A DNA stretch of 64,000 nt from Diphasiastrum complanatum (Eukaryota > Streptophyta > Lycopodiopsida > Lycopodiales > Lycopodiaceae). Under the pieces are notes generated by a model that ran no database searches, was not told the origin of the DNA, and saw only the letters and a program-made list of their open reading frames with translations. Positions 1-14,402 of this stretch are shown here, piece after piece. Numbering within the stretch: position 1 is the first letter of the stretch; the number at the start of each line of letters is the position of its first letter. The stretch is taken from assembly GCA_029204225.1 (NCBI GenBank), contig CM055102.1, forward strand, positions 25,398,922 through 25,462,921, read 5' to 3'. The translations under genes were made by a program, and so were the position numbers.

Positions 1-3000
1 GTAGGAGTATCATGGAACTATTCGAATCCTCTTCCAGGGGATTGGAGTTCAAAGGGCGCAGGGCTCTGGAGCATTACAAAAACTTCTGAGTCCCCAAGGG
101 GGTCGGAATCATCAAACATGTCCATGAAATATTGGGTGTTTGGTGAAACAGCTTCTGTGTGTGGAGATGAGGCGGCCTGGGCAGCTGTGATGGGAATGGT
201 AGCCCCAATGGTCACAGACTATCCGTGAGATGAAGTAGAGCTGGGGGGAATAGGTAGTTCAGTGCGAATAGCAGCAGGGGGTGGAAGCGCAGCTGAAGAT
301 GTTTGACTAGTACGACGCCGTGACATGGAAGGCAAGTCAGGAATGATGATCTCGCTGTGTGGACGACGTCGACTATGTGAGCTGCTAGATGCCTGATGAG
401 ATGACTCGATCGGTGCTTCATCATAGATAGAAAGCACGGAATCCATACGAAACCCATGGATTTTATTTTCAAGATGGGAGGCGGCTAGGAGTGACAAGAT
501 TGCTGCTTGGTATTGCTCTTGATGGCTCGTTTGAGCTTCCCAAAAATGGTCTTGAACCAGTTATATGGTTCCAAAGGTGCCTTGGCTATTTTGGCATGAG
601 AATCAACTATCCTATGCAAAATCTGGAAAGTAGTATGATCCTTCCTGAGGTTGACAACCATCAGGAAATTGTTAAGGAGCTGAGCAGCGACGTGAATGGC
701 CAGATCAGTAATGGCTTCTAGAAGGTAGCCGCCATTATTCCAGTGCAGATCATTCGTAACGTCAATATAAGGCTTAATGGCCTGTTTGGATTGCTTATGG
801 TTTGGTGAGGCTTGGGTACCAAATGTTATCCCTATGGCAACAAGGGCGGCCTCAGTCACACGCACTTTGTGTGTGGCTCCCTATAAAGTAATGTAAAACT
901 TGGATTTCTCTTCCTTCCAAGTACTGAAGGCAAGAGAGATAAAATCCATGTTGATTCTCCCTGAGAAGGCTCTCTCATGAATACCCATTGCAGTAAGCAG
1001 AGGCTCCACAAGGGTCATCCATTGAGTGACCATGCTTGTGCTAGGAAGGATCATGATATCCGTTGCAGATGGGACATCACGATGGATAGTGTAACGCGGC
1101 AACTGAGACGTATCTGTGGAAGACATGATGAACAGAAACTGAAAGTAATAGGCGCGAGTGTATATCAAAAAATAGTACATAAAGTTTTGAAGGCTTTGGT
1201 CGCTGGAAAAATTGGCTAGAGCTTCGCTAGAACAAGTGAGGAATAAATCGAATTCAGCCAACTTATAGGTGAATTTGGAGGGTCCATTACACAAAATACT
1301 AGTTTGGCGGATCAGTTTTGAACAAAAATTTGCAAGCTTGTTCAGGACTGTGAAATAAGCTATAAAAATCTTGGCGAAGGCTTCTGAGGTGTTGAAGCCA
1401 TCCAGCAAACATTTTCTAGGGCTGGCGAAGGATGAACCTTCACCCAAGAGGGTCCTTCGTCCAATTACTGTCATAAATGCAACTTTTCAAGATCTGAACC
1501 TATAGCCAACATAATTTTGACATTTTAAGACCATCTAGCATGTCAACGAAGGTTTCTGAGGAGGGTAAGGTGCTCGGTGAAGGTTCTCAAAATGGCATAT
1601 TGCTAATCATTCACCTAACTCAAAAATAGGTACTTTTTTTGGAAAAGAACCTTCGCCCAAGTCAGTATAGATATATATGAAGTGGATGTACAATCTGAAA
1701 GCTCAACGAAGGTTTCCAATACTGTACAGACAACATTTTTATAAGTCATTTTCCATCAAAAATTATCTTTTTATGAAAATACTTTCCTTTCTCTATTTCC
1801 ATTCTGATGTCTTTTCTGACTTTTGCTCATCAACCTTTCCTCTTTTTTTTTTTTAACTATGAAAACAAAAAAACTGAAAACAAATAAAAATAAAAATCAT
1901 TTGGATCATGCTTGTTAAACTGGCGGAACAAGCTGTCAAAACTTGCATAATCGACTACCATTCCCAAGAGTATCAAACTGTTTTCCATCCAAATGCTCAA
2001 GAATCATTGTTCCATAGTTCAGGATTTCCTTTACTTTATACGGGCCTTCACTGGTAAACTTCAATTTTTCCTTGATCAACTTGGTTTTGTACATCAGTGC
2101 AACATCTCTTGCTTTCAAATCCTTTTTGTGTAATCGACGATTGTGCCATGCTTACGACGGGCTTTCTCTGCTGCTAACGCATGAAATGCCATCAATCTTG
2201 TTTCACACAATTTGTGCAATGCTTCATGACGTAGTTATAAAGACTTATCATCATTTAACCATTCTATTGTTGCTATGCGTAAAGATGGTATTAGAAATTC
2301 AATCAGCATGACAACATCTTGACCATAAACCAGTTGAAAGGGTGTTTGATTTGTACTATTTTTGTAAGCCATTCTGAATGCCCATAATTCTGCATGTAGT
2401 TTATGGTCCCAATCAGATCGACTCGCTTCAATTGTTTTTGTCATAATAGTGCAGAGAATCTTATTGGAAGATTCAGCTTGGCCATTCCCTCTGGGATAAT
2501 AAGGAGTACTAAATCTGTGTATAACATAAAAAATTTCTAGTAAACACTTTATCATTTGATTAGCAAGGTGTGTACCTCGGTCACTGACAATCTCGATCGG
2601 ACATCCAAATTTGATAAGAATATTTTTCATAGAGAAACTTGGTCGTAGATTTCGCATCAGCAACTTTGACAGCTTTGGCTTCAACCACTTGGTCATATAA
2701 TCAGTTGCTATGATAATGTTTCAGTCCTGAGATCCTCGCGCGGTAGGATGAATAGGACCAACATAATCCAGTTCCCATTTTTCAAATGGCGCTTGCGATA
2801 AAATCGGATGTAAGTTCTGTTTAGTAGACTGTCGTGCTTGCTGGCAAACATCACATATCCAAAAATAATTTTATGTGTCCTTATGAAGCATAGGCCACCA
2901 ACAACCTGATTGCAAAAGTTTGTGAACAGTAATATATGTAGAGAAGTGTCCTCCGCCCATGCCATCATGTGAAAACGTGATTAAATCTGGTATTTCATGT

Positions 3001-3237
3001 GGTAAACACATCTACGTAGAATATTGTCCGATCCACAATGATACAATTGTCCTGCAATCAATTGATAAGGTTGAGCCTTATAAATCAATTGTCTCTTCTG
3101 TACTTTTGTCAAAGAGTCATTCGGTTGTCCTAATATTAGGTACTCAACAATATCCGCTGCCCACTCAGGTACTGCTTCTACATAGAATAATGTAGCGTCT
3201 GGTAATTCATCATCCACTTCAGTATTAGCTGGTGCGA
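1..3237 (-). mobile_element. Ty3/Gypsy fossil (Tat/Athila-like), 3' half
   Basis: Read right to left, this holds the end of pol and the downstream part of a Gypsy element. The RNase H/integrase linker (with EVDDELPDATLFYVEAVPEW) lies near 2981-3217. The integrase zinc finger and core are at about 2235-2960, with core words such as GCPIEIVSDRGTH and YYPRGNGQAESSNK. The integrase C-terminal part is near 1936-2118, then a noncoding spacer (about 1475-1930), then an extra ORF region (18-1474). The element continues off the left edge. On the right it is cut by a solo Copia LTR. A second copy of the same family lies at 57.9-60.65 kb on the same strand. It is broken, with many breaks, so it is an old fossil. 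Family assignment rests on protein similarity and on the tRNA-Asp-type primer site of the related plus-strand copy at 6.4-12.9 kb. Confidence 0.85.
18..1474 (-). pseudogene. Extra ORF downstream of integrase in the Gypsy fossil
   Basis: This minus-strand coding-like stretch lies downstream of the Gypsy integrase, in the same sense as pol. A recognisable N-terminal block includes SSTDTSQLPRYTIHRDVPSA. A helical middle block follows, and then a Ser/Pro-rich tail (near 18-497) with SSSSHSRRR-type sequence. I recognise no enzyme or envelope domain. The first block recurs at about 57.9-58.32 kb in the same position relative to the other Gypsy copy, so it belongs to the family and is not a chance ORF. 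Plant Tat and Athila lineages are known to carry additional ORFs after or near pol; whether this one is homologous to any of them cannot be judged here. It is broken in this copy. Confidence 0.5.
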
Positions 3238-4434
<1,197 letters not shown>

Positions 4435-4682
4435 ATCGGTTTAAGATTCATCCAGATGACTTGCAAAAGACTGGGTTTCGGACGAGATTCAATCATTATG
4501 AATTTCTTGTGCTTCCTTTTGGGTTGACAAATGCACCAGCTATGTTCCAACAGATGATGAACGATCTTTTTCGTCCATATCTAGGGAAGTTTGTGGTTGT
4601 ATTCTTAGATGATATTCTCATCTACAGTAGGACACTTAAGGAGCATTTGAGTCATTTTAAGATTGTCTTAGATATTCTCGGA
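4435..4682 (+). mobile_element. Gypsy (chromovirus-type) reverse transcriptase fragment
   Basis: A short plus-strand piece of Ty3/Gypsy reverse transcriptase. It shows [16 protein letters not shown], then [20 protein letters not shown] and the catalytic YxDD-type box as [11 protein letters not shown]. It stops at about 4682, where a Gypsy LTR fragment in the opposite orientation begins. Its last part overlaps, at high identity, the start of the Gypsy piece at 22.17 kb, so both come from the same family. Fossil fragment. Confidence 0.85.
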
Positions 4683-5005
4683 TGAGAGAAACTGAATTCA
4701 CAATAGAGAAATGGGCGCGTTTCCATAGGATATATTTTCTCCAAGAGAGAGAGAATATTCCTCATAGGATTCCCATGCAACCTATATTGAGCTATTGGTC
4801 TCCTATTCTTGCATTAAAGCAGTCATTCACCATGCATGTGCTCCTATGTCCCATTATAGGTCTAGGCCCTCATATGATTATTAATTAATTGATACGACCA
4901 CGTCCAGAATGACGTAGCATAACTAATAACCACATACAATTGGAGTGACCGGCTATCCACGTCATGATTTATTTCGATTTTCTTGTATTGGACATGGATA
5001 TAACA
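4683..5005 (-). repeat. Gypsy LTR fragment (outer part)
   Basis: The reverse complement starts TGTTATATCCATGTCC at 5005 and matches the first roughly 320 bases of the LTR at 24120-24599. Shared stretches include the block around TATGTGGTTATTAGTTATGCTACG and the TTCTCCAAGAGAGAG region. The outer end abuts a Copia coding fragment exactly at 5005/5006. Confidence 0.8.
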
Positions 5006-5985
5006 AATACCTTTGATTTGTGCATAGCCCTTAGCACAAAGCCTTGCTTTGTACTTATTGATTGATCCATCTTCATTGAGCTTGATCCTATAAACCCACT
5101 TGCATCCAACGACATGTTTGTCATTAGGTGGATCTACAAGCTCCCATGTTTCATTTTGCATCAAGGCCTCGTACTTGGCCTCCATAGCTTTGATCCATTC
5201 CTTTGAAATAAGTGCCTCCTCCACACATGATGGTTCTTCAATAGTGGTGTGAAATGCATGTAGAGAACTCCTATCCTTCACTTGCTTGCCTTTTTCCAAG
5301 TAGGTAAGGTTCTTTCTCGGGTGGATCTTCTTGGAGTCATTGGTAGACTCGGCTCCTCTTGAGTTCTCGGCCCCAACAAGTCTTCATCATGATCAATACT
5401 CGGTGATAAGACTCCTCCTTGATGGATGAGCTCTTGGGATTCCTGCACTTTGTTCTTCATATACATTTGATCTTTATGGAAGATCACATCTCCACTTATC
5501 AAAGTTTGATTTGAGGATGGAACAAAGATCCTATAGGCCTTACTTGAATGGCCTATCATAATGCCTTTAAGAGCATTAGCATCATCCTTTTTTCTTGTTT
5601 CAAGAGGTGCATGTACAAAGCATAAAAATCCAAAAATTCTAAGATGATTAACTTCGGGTTTCCTTCCATACAACTTCTCATAAAGTGAAATATCCTCTAT
5701 GGCATGATTTGGCAAAAAGTTACGTAAGTAATTAGCACAACCTACTACTTCTCCCCAAAAATCTTTACATAAAGAAGCTTCAAGTCTAAGTGCTTTTGCA
5801 CATTCACACAATTGTCTATTTTTTCTCTCGGCCACTCCATTAGATTGAGGAGAGTAGGCACAAGTGAAATCTCTTCTAGTGCCAAATTCATCACAAAAAT
5901 CTATGAACTTTGTGGAGATATATTCACCTCCATTATCACTTCTCAAAGCTTTAATTTTAACACTCTCAACTTTCAAAAGCAAAAG
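5006..5985 (-). mobile_element. Copia fossil, integrase to start of reverse transcriptase
   Basis: The minus strand encodes the Copia integrase core and C-terminal part (ALRSDNGGEYIS, SPQSNGVAERKNRQLCE, then FGFLCFVHAPLETR). A Ser/Pro linker follows, then the start of the Copia reverse transcriptase (WELVDPPNDKHVVGCKWVYR and KGYAQIKGI). The protein match stops at the Gypsy LTR edge. The next residues of the same protein (DYKETFAPMAKM) occur at 24605 on the opposite strand, 19.6 kb away. Broken fossil. Confidence 0.85.
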
Positions 5986-6386
5986 TGGATGGAAAAAAAT
6001 TCAGTTCACACATGTGAAATAGCCTCAGAATGTCAAATTTTACATTTTATAAGTTCCATCCATTCATAAGACCAATGATCCAAACAATGCTTGATAGAGT
6101 GTAGAAAAAAGAAAAATTGTCAAAATTTTATATTTTGACCCCTACAAAATAGGATCCAAGATGATGCAACCCTTATGCATGAAAAAATACAGGTTTATCC
6201 TTCAGTATATCCTAATTTGAATGCTAATAACTCTCTATAGAGTCTACCAATCCACTTGAGCTCACTTGCATCACAATCTACACTTTGATTGGCTTTCCAT
6301 ACATATATAAGATGGATGGAAATGAAGGTTTGCAATGATTTGACACTTCACACATGTTGCTACAATAAGTTGTACAGGTCTAAAAT
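5986..6386. other. No gene seen
   Basis: AT-rich sequence between the Copia fragment and the probable 5' LTR of the next Gypsy. I see no coding similarity or repeat structure. Confidence 0.5.
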
Positions 6387-7129
6387 TGTTGGAAGGTTTG
6401 TGGATCCCAACGAAACCCTAACCCTAGTTAATAAGTGAGATGGAATTAACACCCTGCATGTGTAAGTCCAACCTGATGATCACATAGAGATTTGATTAGT
6501 TGAAAGTCAATAAAAGGACTTTAGACCATTTTGTGGGACTTTTAATGTCGCAGGGCCATGTCAAGTTAGTGAATAAAGTTGGGTTTCCCTCCAATTTGGA
6601 TGGTTCTCACTCTTTTTTAAATTTGAATAATTAGGGAGGCAGAAATGGACCAATAGGATTCAAAGGCCAGGGTCCTCCTCTCTATTATAAAAAGAGACCA
6701 ACTGGAGTTTCTACACATGTACATATCTTCATTTCAATGAAGCAGATTGGTTCTCTTATGGAATGGATTTATGAATGTCCTTGCTCTCTATCACTTTTCC
6801 TCCATCTCTTATGCTTTTATTGAGTTTTGCTAATTGTTGGATCTGATTGTTATTGGGATTGCATGTTTTTATACTTTTTATGAGAGAGAAAGGGAGAGAG
6901 AGAAAGAGTAAGCTATCTTCATTGTGGATCTAGTGTTAATGGATGTAGTGTTAATGCTTAGGGTTAGTGGAGGGTAGAGTTAGATGTGAATCTTCCACTC
7001 CTGCTGAAATATGAACTATGTTATCGCTCTCATGGGAACGAATCTACGCGTGACAACTAACTTCATCTCCTCGATGCTAGATTGATTAGATCTTGGGCTG
7101 AGGATAGGCAAGGAAAGAAACCCACTACA
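6387..7129 (+). repeat. Probable 5' LTR of the Gypsy element
   Basis: It begins TGTTGGAAGGTTTG and ends CCCACTACA just before the primer binding site. The right end is fixed by the primer site. The left end is a guess, and a second TGTTG at 6355 is an alternative. I see no second copy in the window to align. Confidence 0.4.
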
Positions 7130-7133
7130 ATTT

Positions 7134-7151
7134 TGGCACCGTTGCAGGGGA
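7134..7151 (+). other. Primer binding site of Gypsy (tRNA-Asp type)
   Basis: TGGCACCGTTGCAGGGGA closely resembles the TGGCGCCGTTGCCGGGGA primer site used by plant Athila and related Gypsy elements. It marks the LTR/leader boundary and supports the Tat/Athila-like assignment. Confidence 0.7.
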
Positions 7152-10100
7152 GCTATGCCAATTTTTCAGTTTGCAGCATGTTTGTTGGATGGTTAGCTTG
7201 CACTAGGCATCTTGTCGTGGCATGAATAGTGTTAAATCTGCATTTAGGGTTAGTTTGGGAGTGATTTTGCTTGCTTTGAGTGGATTTACTTGTTTGAAAT
7301 CTAATTTGATTGTGGAATAGAAAAAGCTATTCTAATCACCAATCTTAAGTTCCATTTGGATCTGAGATATCAGAAAAAACAACAAAAATCGGTCAAATCT
7401 TTTAGAGTTTCATCAGAGCTGATAGCTTTTTGCTCTCTATTGGGAAACGTTCGCCGAGATGTAGGCACCTTCGATTTTGATCACATAACCTTCAGTTTGA
7501 AGGGCGAACAATCCTTTCTAGCAGATTTTTAGAAACATTAGAAAAACCATAGAAAAAACACCAAAAAATCATCAGAACCCTAAAAATATAGAAAAAGAAC
7601 CTTCGTCCGATTCAGTGTGCATAGGTGTGATTCAAATATATCTACTGCCAGGTCAGCGAGAAATAATATCAGAAATAGAAGGTTTCTTAGAGGATCAGTT
7701 GTCATGTTGTCATATTTTTGTCAAAAAAGTCTCTTTTTTGCAACAATACCATTATTATTGTTGATTCTACGTCAGAACCTTTGCCGAGTTTCTAGATCAT
7801 TCTATTTATAATAAATTACTATTTTTGAGTTTGTCAAACATTCAACCTATCCAGATCATAGAAAATATATATTTTTACCCTCGTCAAACTATAGAAACTG
7901 TGTTCTTGTATGCCATAAACCTTCGCCAGTTCTACCCTAGCTTTATCTGTGTCAGATTCTAAGTTTGAGAGTTCGGCGAAGGTTATTTCCATAAAATTTG
8001 TCAGTAAAGCCTGATTAGAGAGTTTTTTTTTTCCAGAAATAGCACTGCTGAACCTTTGATGAGGGAATCTTCGATAGTTCTATTTTTAGATTCTGATTTT
8101 CCTGATCAAGTCTTTGTCAAATTTTGGGTCAAATCTGATACGGTCTGATTTTGATTTTGAGAAATTTTTCATTTTTGAGAAGTATCGATTGGTTGAATTT
8201 CGAAATCTGTTTCATGATATAGGAATTTGATTCTTGTCAAGTGGAAGAGATTCAGCAGATCTGATCTGAGATAGTTTTGATTGAAAATCTAGATCCAATC
8301 TCATTGTCTGCTTGATTTAATCTGTAAAGATGGCTGCTCCTGGAGGTGTTTCTCGGAAAGTCAATCCAATCATTGTTAGAAGAGAACCCCATTTAGATCT
8401 ACCCAAATACAATGGATTAACAGATCCAGTTAGATTTCTTTAGATATATTTTGAATCTTGTGAACTCTATGGCAAAAAATTTTCCTAGGATAAACTTAAG
8501 CTTTTTCCTATGGCCTTAACAGGTGAAACACAAGATTGGTACCTTAATCAAGATGAAACTGAACGTACAAATTGAGAGACTGTTAAACAAGCCCTTATCA
8601 CACGGTTCAAACCTCGAAAGTTTATGGAAGACCCTTTTCTACTTTTAAGTAGAATTAAAATGGAAAAGCAAAAATTGGTTCGAGATTACATTGAACGGAT
8701 AAAATGTCTCAGATCTGAATGCGAACCTGAGCTGATTAACGAAAATGCCATGATTATGTGATTTTTGTCAGGTTTCCCTAAAAGGATCAGACGTGAGCTG
8801 AAACACCATAATGAGTACGCACTTTTGCAAAATGTTATGGATGATGCAATTCGGGAGGAGGATGAAGATTCAGATGATGAGCCGAATATCAGTATGTTGG
8901 CTTATACAGCAGGGCAGACCACTACGACATCCACCACTATTGCATCGACGAATGTCAACACTACTGCAGAAATGATGCTCAATGAGTTCGAGAAACTCGG
9001 AAAGAACCAATAGAAACAGATGAAAAAATTGCAGTCGCAATTTGATGAGAAGATCAATGCATTGGAAGATTTACATGGACAAGCAAACAAGGAACCTGAG
9101 AAGTTTGCAAAGACTTTTCCTACTAGGAAAAATGTCTGGTGTTCTATTTGTACATGAAATCACATAGTGAAATTGAAAAAACGAATGGAAATCAATATAT
9201 GCCATTTGTATAATTCACATGATCATGAGACTGCTTTTTGCAACTTCAATCCTTGGATAATTCAGCAACGGTATGCCCAACTGGGATATCGAGAATGACA
9301 TTATGGAGGAAATCCAATAGCTAGACCTCGACAATCTACTCTTGGATACCCAGAACGGTTAGCCTTACCTGCCCCACCAAAGCACCCCACTCCTCCTGGC
9401 AATATGATGGAACCAGAACCTTACAGAAGTGACAAGCAATGGAACTATGGTAATGATCAAGAAGGTGGATCTTCAGACCAATATGCTATTTATGCTACTG
9501 CGTAACAACAAGCATCTAGAAACTGGAACAGAGCACCACTTGGATGCTTTGCATGTGGAGAAAATCACAGAGTTGTAGAATGTCCAAATAAAGAAAAATT
9601 TGTACCATTTTGTCGTGATTGTGGTTATGGGCATTGCTATAAGGAGTGTCCAGCAAAACTGAAGCCACCACTGGCTACAGCTCCTGTAAATTTGATAACA
9701 ATCAAGCAAAGACCAGTAGCTCAGAGTAAATCAAGTGTACCCTTGATGATGGTCACCAGAGCACAGAAGCAGAAACAACCGGTAGTAGATATAATACCTG
9801 TTGATTCTACACCATTAAATTGATATAGCAACAACATCTGGAGTCTATTTAAATCTTCATACCAAAAAAAGAAGATATCAAGATATGAGGCAATGGATTA
9901 AACATCTGCAAGAAGAAAGAGGAGCTTGAAGCTGCTAGAGCAACAGCCGAAGTTTGTTCTTCACCATTGCAGTCACCGAAAAAATTCACATACAAATATG
10001 AATGCTCAGTTGCATCATCATGAAGAACCCTTCAAGATGACTGAACCGGAAGTACCAAAAACAGAATTGCTCATGGATATTCTGTCTAGTAAGATCAATA

Positions 10101-13100
10101 TTTTGTTGGGAGAGTTCTTGAAGTTGGTGCCAAAAGCAAAAGAAGTACTAGCACAAAAGTTAACTCAAGTTGAACCAGAAGTCCATCAGAAGCCACTTTT
10201 TTGTGCTGGATTTGAAGAATCTAATGAAGTACTCCATGTCAGAGCAGCTTGGAAAAGTGAACAAAAAAATATCACTCTGACGATACAACATAGACAATTT
10301 CCTAATGAAGCAGCTGTGATAGATGGCGGGTCGGGAGTTAATCTGATTTCTACAAAGCTATGTGCAAAATGGGGCCTTACAAAGATAAAACCTGTGACTT
10401 TTGCCATTAAGCTAGCTGATCAAACGATAGTTCGTCTGAGAGAAATGGTTGAAGATATGCCTGTCAAAATTGTCAGAGTACAGTTTGTCATTACTTTCGT
10501 AGTAATGGACTTACCAGAAGCACCAAATGTCTACCAAGTCCTATTGGGATGCCCATGGTTACGAGTTGCGCAAGTAGCTCATAACTGGGGTACCAGAAAA
10601 ATCACTTTTGAAAATCGTGAACATGCAGTCAAGGTTGATCCTCTTGGACTATCAAACTAGTGGTTCAAAAAGAGGATGATGATTCATCAACAACAGACCA
10701 TACTTGTGACCGACCATAGAAAAATCTGGGAGTTCATTACGATTCTCAAACCGATATTGTCAACTGAAATGAAGCTCTTGCAATGATTAACTGTACAGCA
10801 TGATATATGTGTCAACAAGATAATCAGTCAGATTTGAGTGAGATTTCATTATTGGATCGAACCTTCGATACACCGATCACTTTTCCATTGAATGTGCTGA
10901 ATGTAGCTTGGATATCAATGGAACCTATATCAGATCCGATTGAAGATGAACTCATTCATGTGAGTCATGCCTTGACTTATGATGACAATGCAAAACTTAC
11001 TGATGAGCAGATTCTAAATCATATGGATCCGACAAGATTTGGAGTGTGTAATATTCTTGATGAACCAACAATAAAACCGCCAAAAGTAGTTACATTGAAG
11101 GAAGACAGGATCACAGGATCAATGACGAAGAAACAAGCCAAGCAACATTATAGTACGGTCCTGAAATGGGAAAATCCTCCTCAAAAGATTGATTCAAAAA
11201 ATGTGCCACCCTTACTGGATAAATACAAAGGAAAAGTCAAGGATGATTCTACAAGTCAAAATTCTAGCAAGAAATCATCGTCTAGGAAGTCTTCACCTTT
11301 GAAGAAGAGTTTATCTTCTTATAAGTCATCACCTCCACGATCAATTCCTGCTAAGAAGGCTAAGCGAAGATCCAAGACAAATCCTTTAGACAAAGAACAA
11401 GCAGATGTAGTTCAGCATGATATGCCCGAACATCCAGTGTTATCATGTTACCCAAAGCACATCGTGAACCCGAAGAACAGGTGCCAGAACTGAAAGATGT
11501 TTATGATGGCCCAGCTAGAACACAGGCTATGAATCTTGCTGAATCAGGAGAACCAGAATAGATTGTACAAGTTGGATTACAACTTAATCCTGAACAATAT
11601 CAAGCACTCCGAACGTTACTTATTAAGTATCAAGATTTCTTAGCATGGAATTATCAAGATCTGAAGGGTATTCCGATGTCAATTATTGAACACACCATAC
11701 CTTTAGTACTTGATGCAGTTTACAAAATTCTATCGCTGTAATCCTAATGTTGCGGATCTAATAAAAAAAGAGCTTCAGAGACTGCTTGACGTCGATTTCA
11801 TTTATGAGATCAAGTATACAGAATGGGTTTCACCGATTGTCATTGTTCCTAAGAAGAATGGGAAATTGAGAATTTGTGTGAATCTCAAGGCCTTGAACAA
11901 AGTGACGCAGAAGGATCACTTCTTGTTACCTTTTTTCAGAAAGCATTTTGGACTGCCTTGCTAGAGCGGAAGCTTATAGTTTTTTGGATGGATTTAGTGG
12001 CTACAACCATGTCAAGATTGCACCTGCAAATTGCCACAAAACAGCTTTTGCAACAGAATGGGACAACTATGCTTACAAAGTAATGTCGTTTGGACTCTGT
12101 AATGCACCAAGTTTGCTCCAAAGAGCAATGCAATTTACTTTTAAAGATTATCTATAGAAATTTTTTGAAATTTACTTGGATGACCTTGGAGTCCATAACA
12201 CAGATATAGACCACCTGGATCGATTGGAGAATGTATTTGAAAGATGTCGCAAGTATCAAATTTCTCTGAATCCAGAAAAATACCAAATATGGGTTTCCCA
12301 CGGAGTTGTGCTTGGGCATGTGATATCGACATGGCATTGCCACAAATTATTCTAAAATCAAGGTTATTGTGGAATTGCCACCGCCAACAACAATTCGTGG
12401 AGTCTATATGTTTATGGATCATGCGAACTACTATCAAATTTTTATTATCTTCTTTGCGGATTTAGCAAGACCTATATACAAACTGACTATCGTTCCTATT
12501 TGGACAGTAGAGGCATTTGAAGCCTTTGAAAAATTAAAAAAAGCATTAATTTCAACACCAATACTGCGTTCTCTAGATTGGACAGTTGAGTTTCATGTTC
12601 GCATTGATGCCTCAAAATATGCAATTGGATCAATTTTGACGCAGCCAGGTGATTTGCAAGCAGATAGCTTATAGATCTAGAGAAGAACTATTCAATAACA
12701 GAACGTGAAGTGTTAGCCATGATTTTTTCTGTACGGAAATTTCGTCATTACCTTATGGAAACGCACTTTGCATTTTATATGGATCACCAGCCATTACTTT
12801 ACTTGGTAAACAAGATGTGCAATACTGGGCGTATTGCAAGATGGTTACTATTACTGACTAAATTTGACTTTCGAATTGTGGTTCGAAAAGGGAAGCAACA
12901 TTATCTAGCTGACCAAGTGCACACCACTTTCCGACATGGTATCAGAGCTATTTCACTACTTCTTTATCTGATTCCAATAGAGCGAAAGCTCTAATACTTG
13001 ATATCTTTTGCGATATCAAATTGATATCATACTCTTCAGTTCTTTTGAACCTTTCAGTATCAGAGAATTGATTTCTTATTGTTGGCATTACCACATCTTA

Positions 13101-14402
13101 GTGCCATCGATACAATCGACATACTAAGTTCCAGATGGATTCTCAAAGTAAAGCCGGTCTTATCACAGACAAGCTGAATGGATCCAATTATTATTTGTAG
13201 AAATTTAAGATGAAGACCTTGCTAATCTCCAGCAAATTATGGGATGTTGTTATAGGTACAAAAGTAGAACCTGAAGACGATGACTCAAAGTGGAAATCGA
13301 AGGACAGTAAAGCTTTCACGCTTATTATCCTCAATATATCAGATACACAGATTGGACACATAGCTGAAGCTAAAATGTCAAGAGATGTTTGGGACATCTT
13401 GAACTCACTATATAACGTGAGGGACATAACTACTAAGTTACATCTACGACAAAAATTCTTCACATTCAAGATGTCTACTAGTGATTCACTTCAGAGTCAC
13501 ATTAACCAATTTAAGAGTCTCTTGCAACAGATGGCCACTATCGGATCAGTCATAGACGATCAAGACACAATCATGACATTGCTTTCAAGCTTGCCCTCTA
13601 CATATGAGAACTGGGTGATGATCATATCGACACACTCATATTTAACTCTTACTAGAATTATCACTATGTTGCTGCAAGAAGACAATAGAAGAAGTTAAGA
13701 CACTTCGTCTACTTCCTCCTCTCAGACTCTGTTTGTCAACAAAGGCCCGAAGCGACAAAAGCAGAAAAGCTCCAAAAAGGCTGCAACGAATCAGAAACAG
13801 AGTCAAATTCAAGCACAATCATCAGATCCACAATCGAAGAAGAAGATGTTTTGTAGGTATTGCAAGCGCAATAACCTTGAGATCAAGGATTGTCGAATTC
13901 TCCAAGTGAAGATCACAGCCAAGCAACCTGATCAACAAGCAAACACAGTCTCATCATCTCCCCAGGTCGAAGTGGACGAAGGTGTAGTCATGATCAAAGA
14001 TCATTGCGCATTTTTGGATGATTCATTGTTTCTCAATTCTGGAGCAACTCAACACATGACCAATCACATGAGATCTTCAACTCCTACACTCCTTACAACA
14101 TGAAGAAATTTGTTCATCTTGGTGACAATAGTACTCACACTTTTGGAGGTGAAGGTACTGTAAGATTGCGGTTCCAGCATGATCGATTTAAATTACTATC
14201 AAAGGCCTTATATGTTCCTAAACTCTCTACAAATTTGTTATCAGTAAGTAGAATTATAGATTTAGGTCATAAGGTAGAATTCAGATCTGATCAATGCAGA
14301 ATTATTGATAGGAGTGATAAGATCATTGCACTCGGCAAGAGGCAGAGTTACTTATATAGATTGGCACACTGTTATTCTGAGTCTAGCCAAGCCTTGCAAA
14401 CC

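Larger units (their letters stand above)
6387..12936 (+). mobile_element. Ty3/Gypsy fossil (Tat/Athila-like), LTR to RNase H
   Basis: Plus-strand Gypsy element. A probable 5' LTR (about 6387-7129) is followed by a primer binding site. A leader of about 1.2 kb is rich in GAAGGTT/AACCTTC motifs. Gag begins near 8331 (MAAPGGVSRKVNP), with zinc-knuckle-like Cys/His clusters near 9540-9660 (CFACGENHRVVECPNK). The aspartic protease is near 10310-10370 (AAVIDGGSGVNLIS). A Lys/Ser-rich linker follows. Reverse transcriptase lies at about 11.7-12.2 kb (YSFLDGFSGYNHVKIAP, IYLDDLG), and RNase H at about 12.59-12.93 kb (RIDASKYAIGSILTQPG). It is cut at about 12937 by a Copia element. It is broken with many breaks. 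The integrase end is not seen here, but relatives carrying it lie at 1-3.2 kb and 57.9-60.65 kb. Confidence 0.85.
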
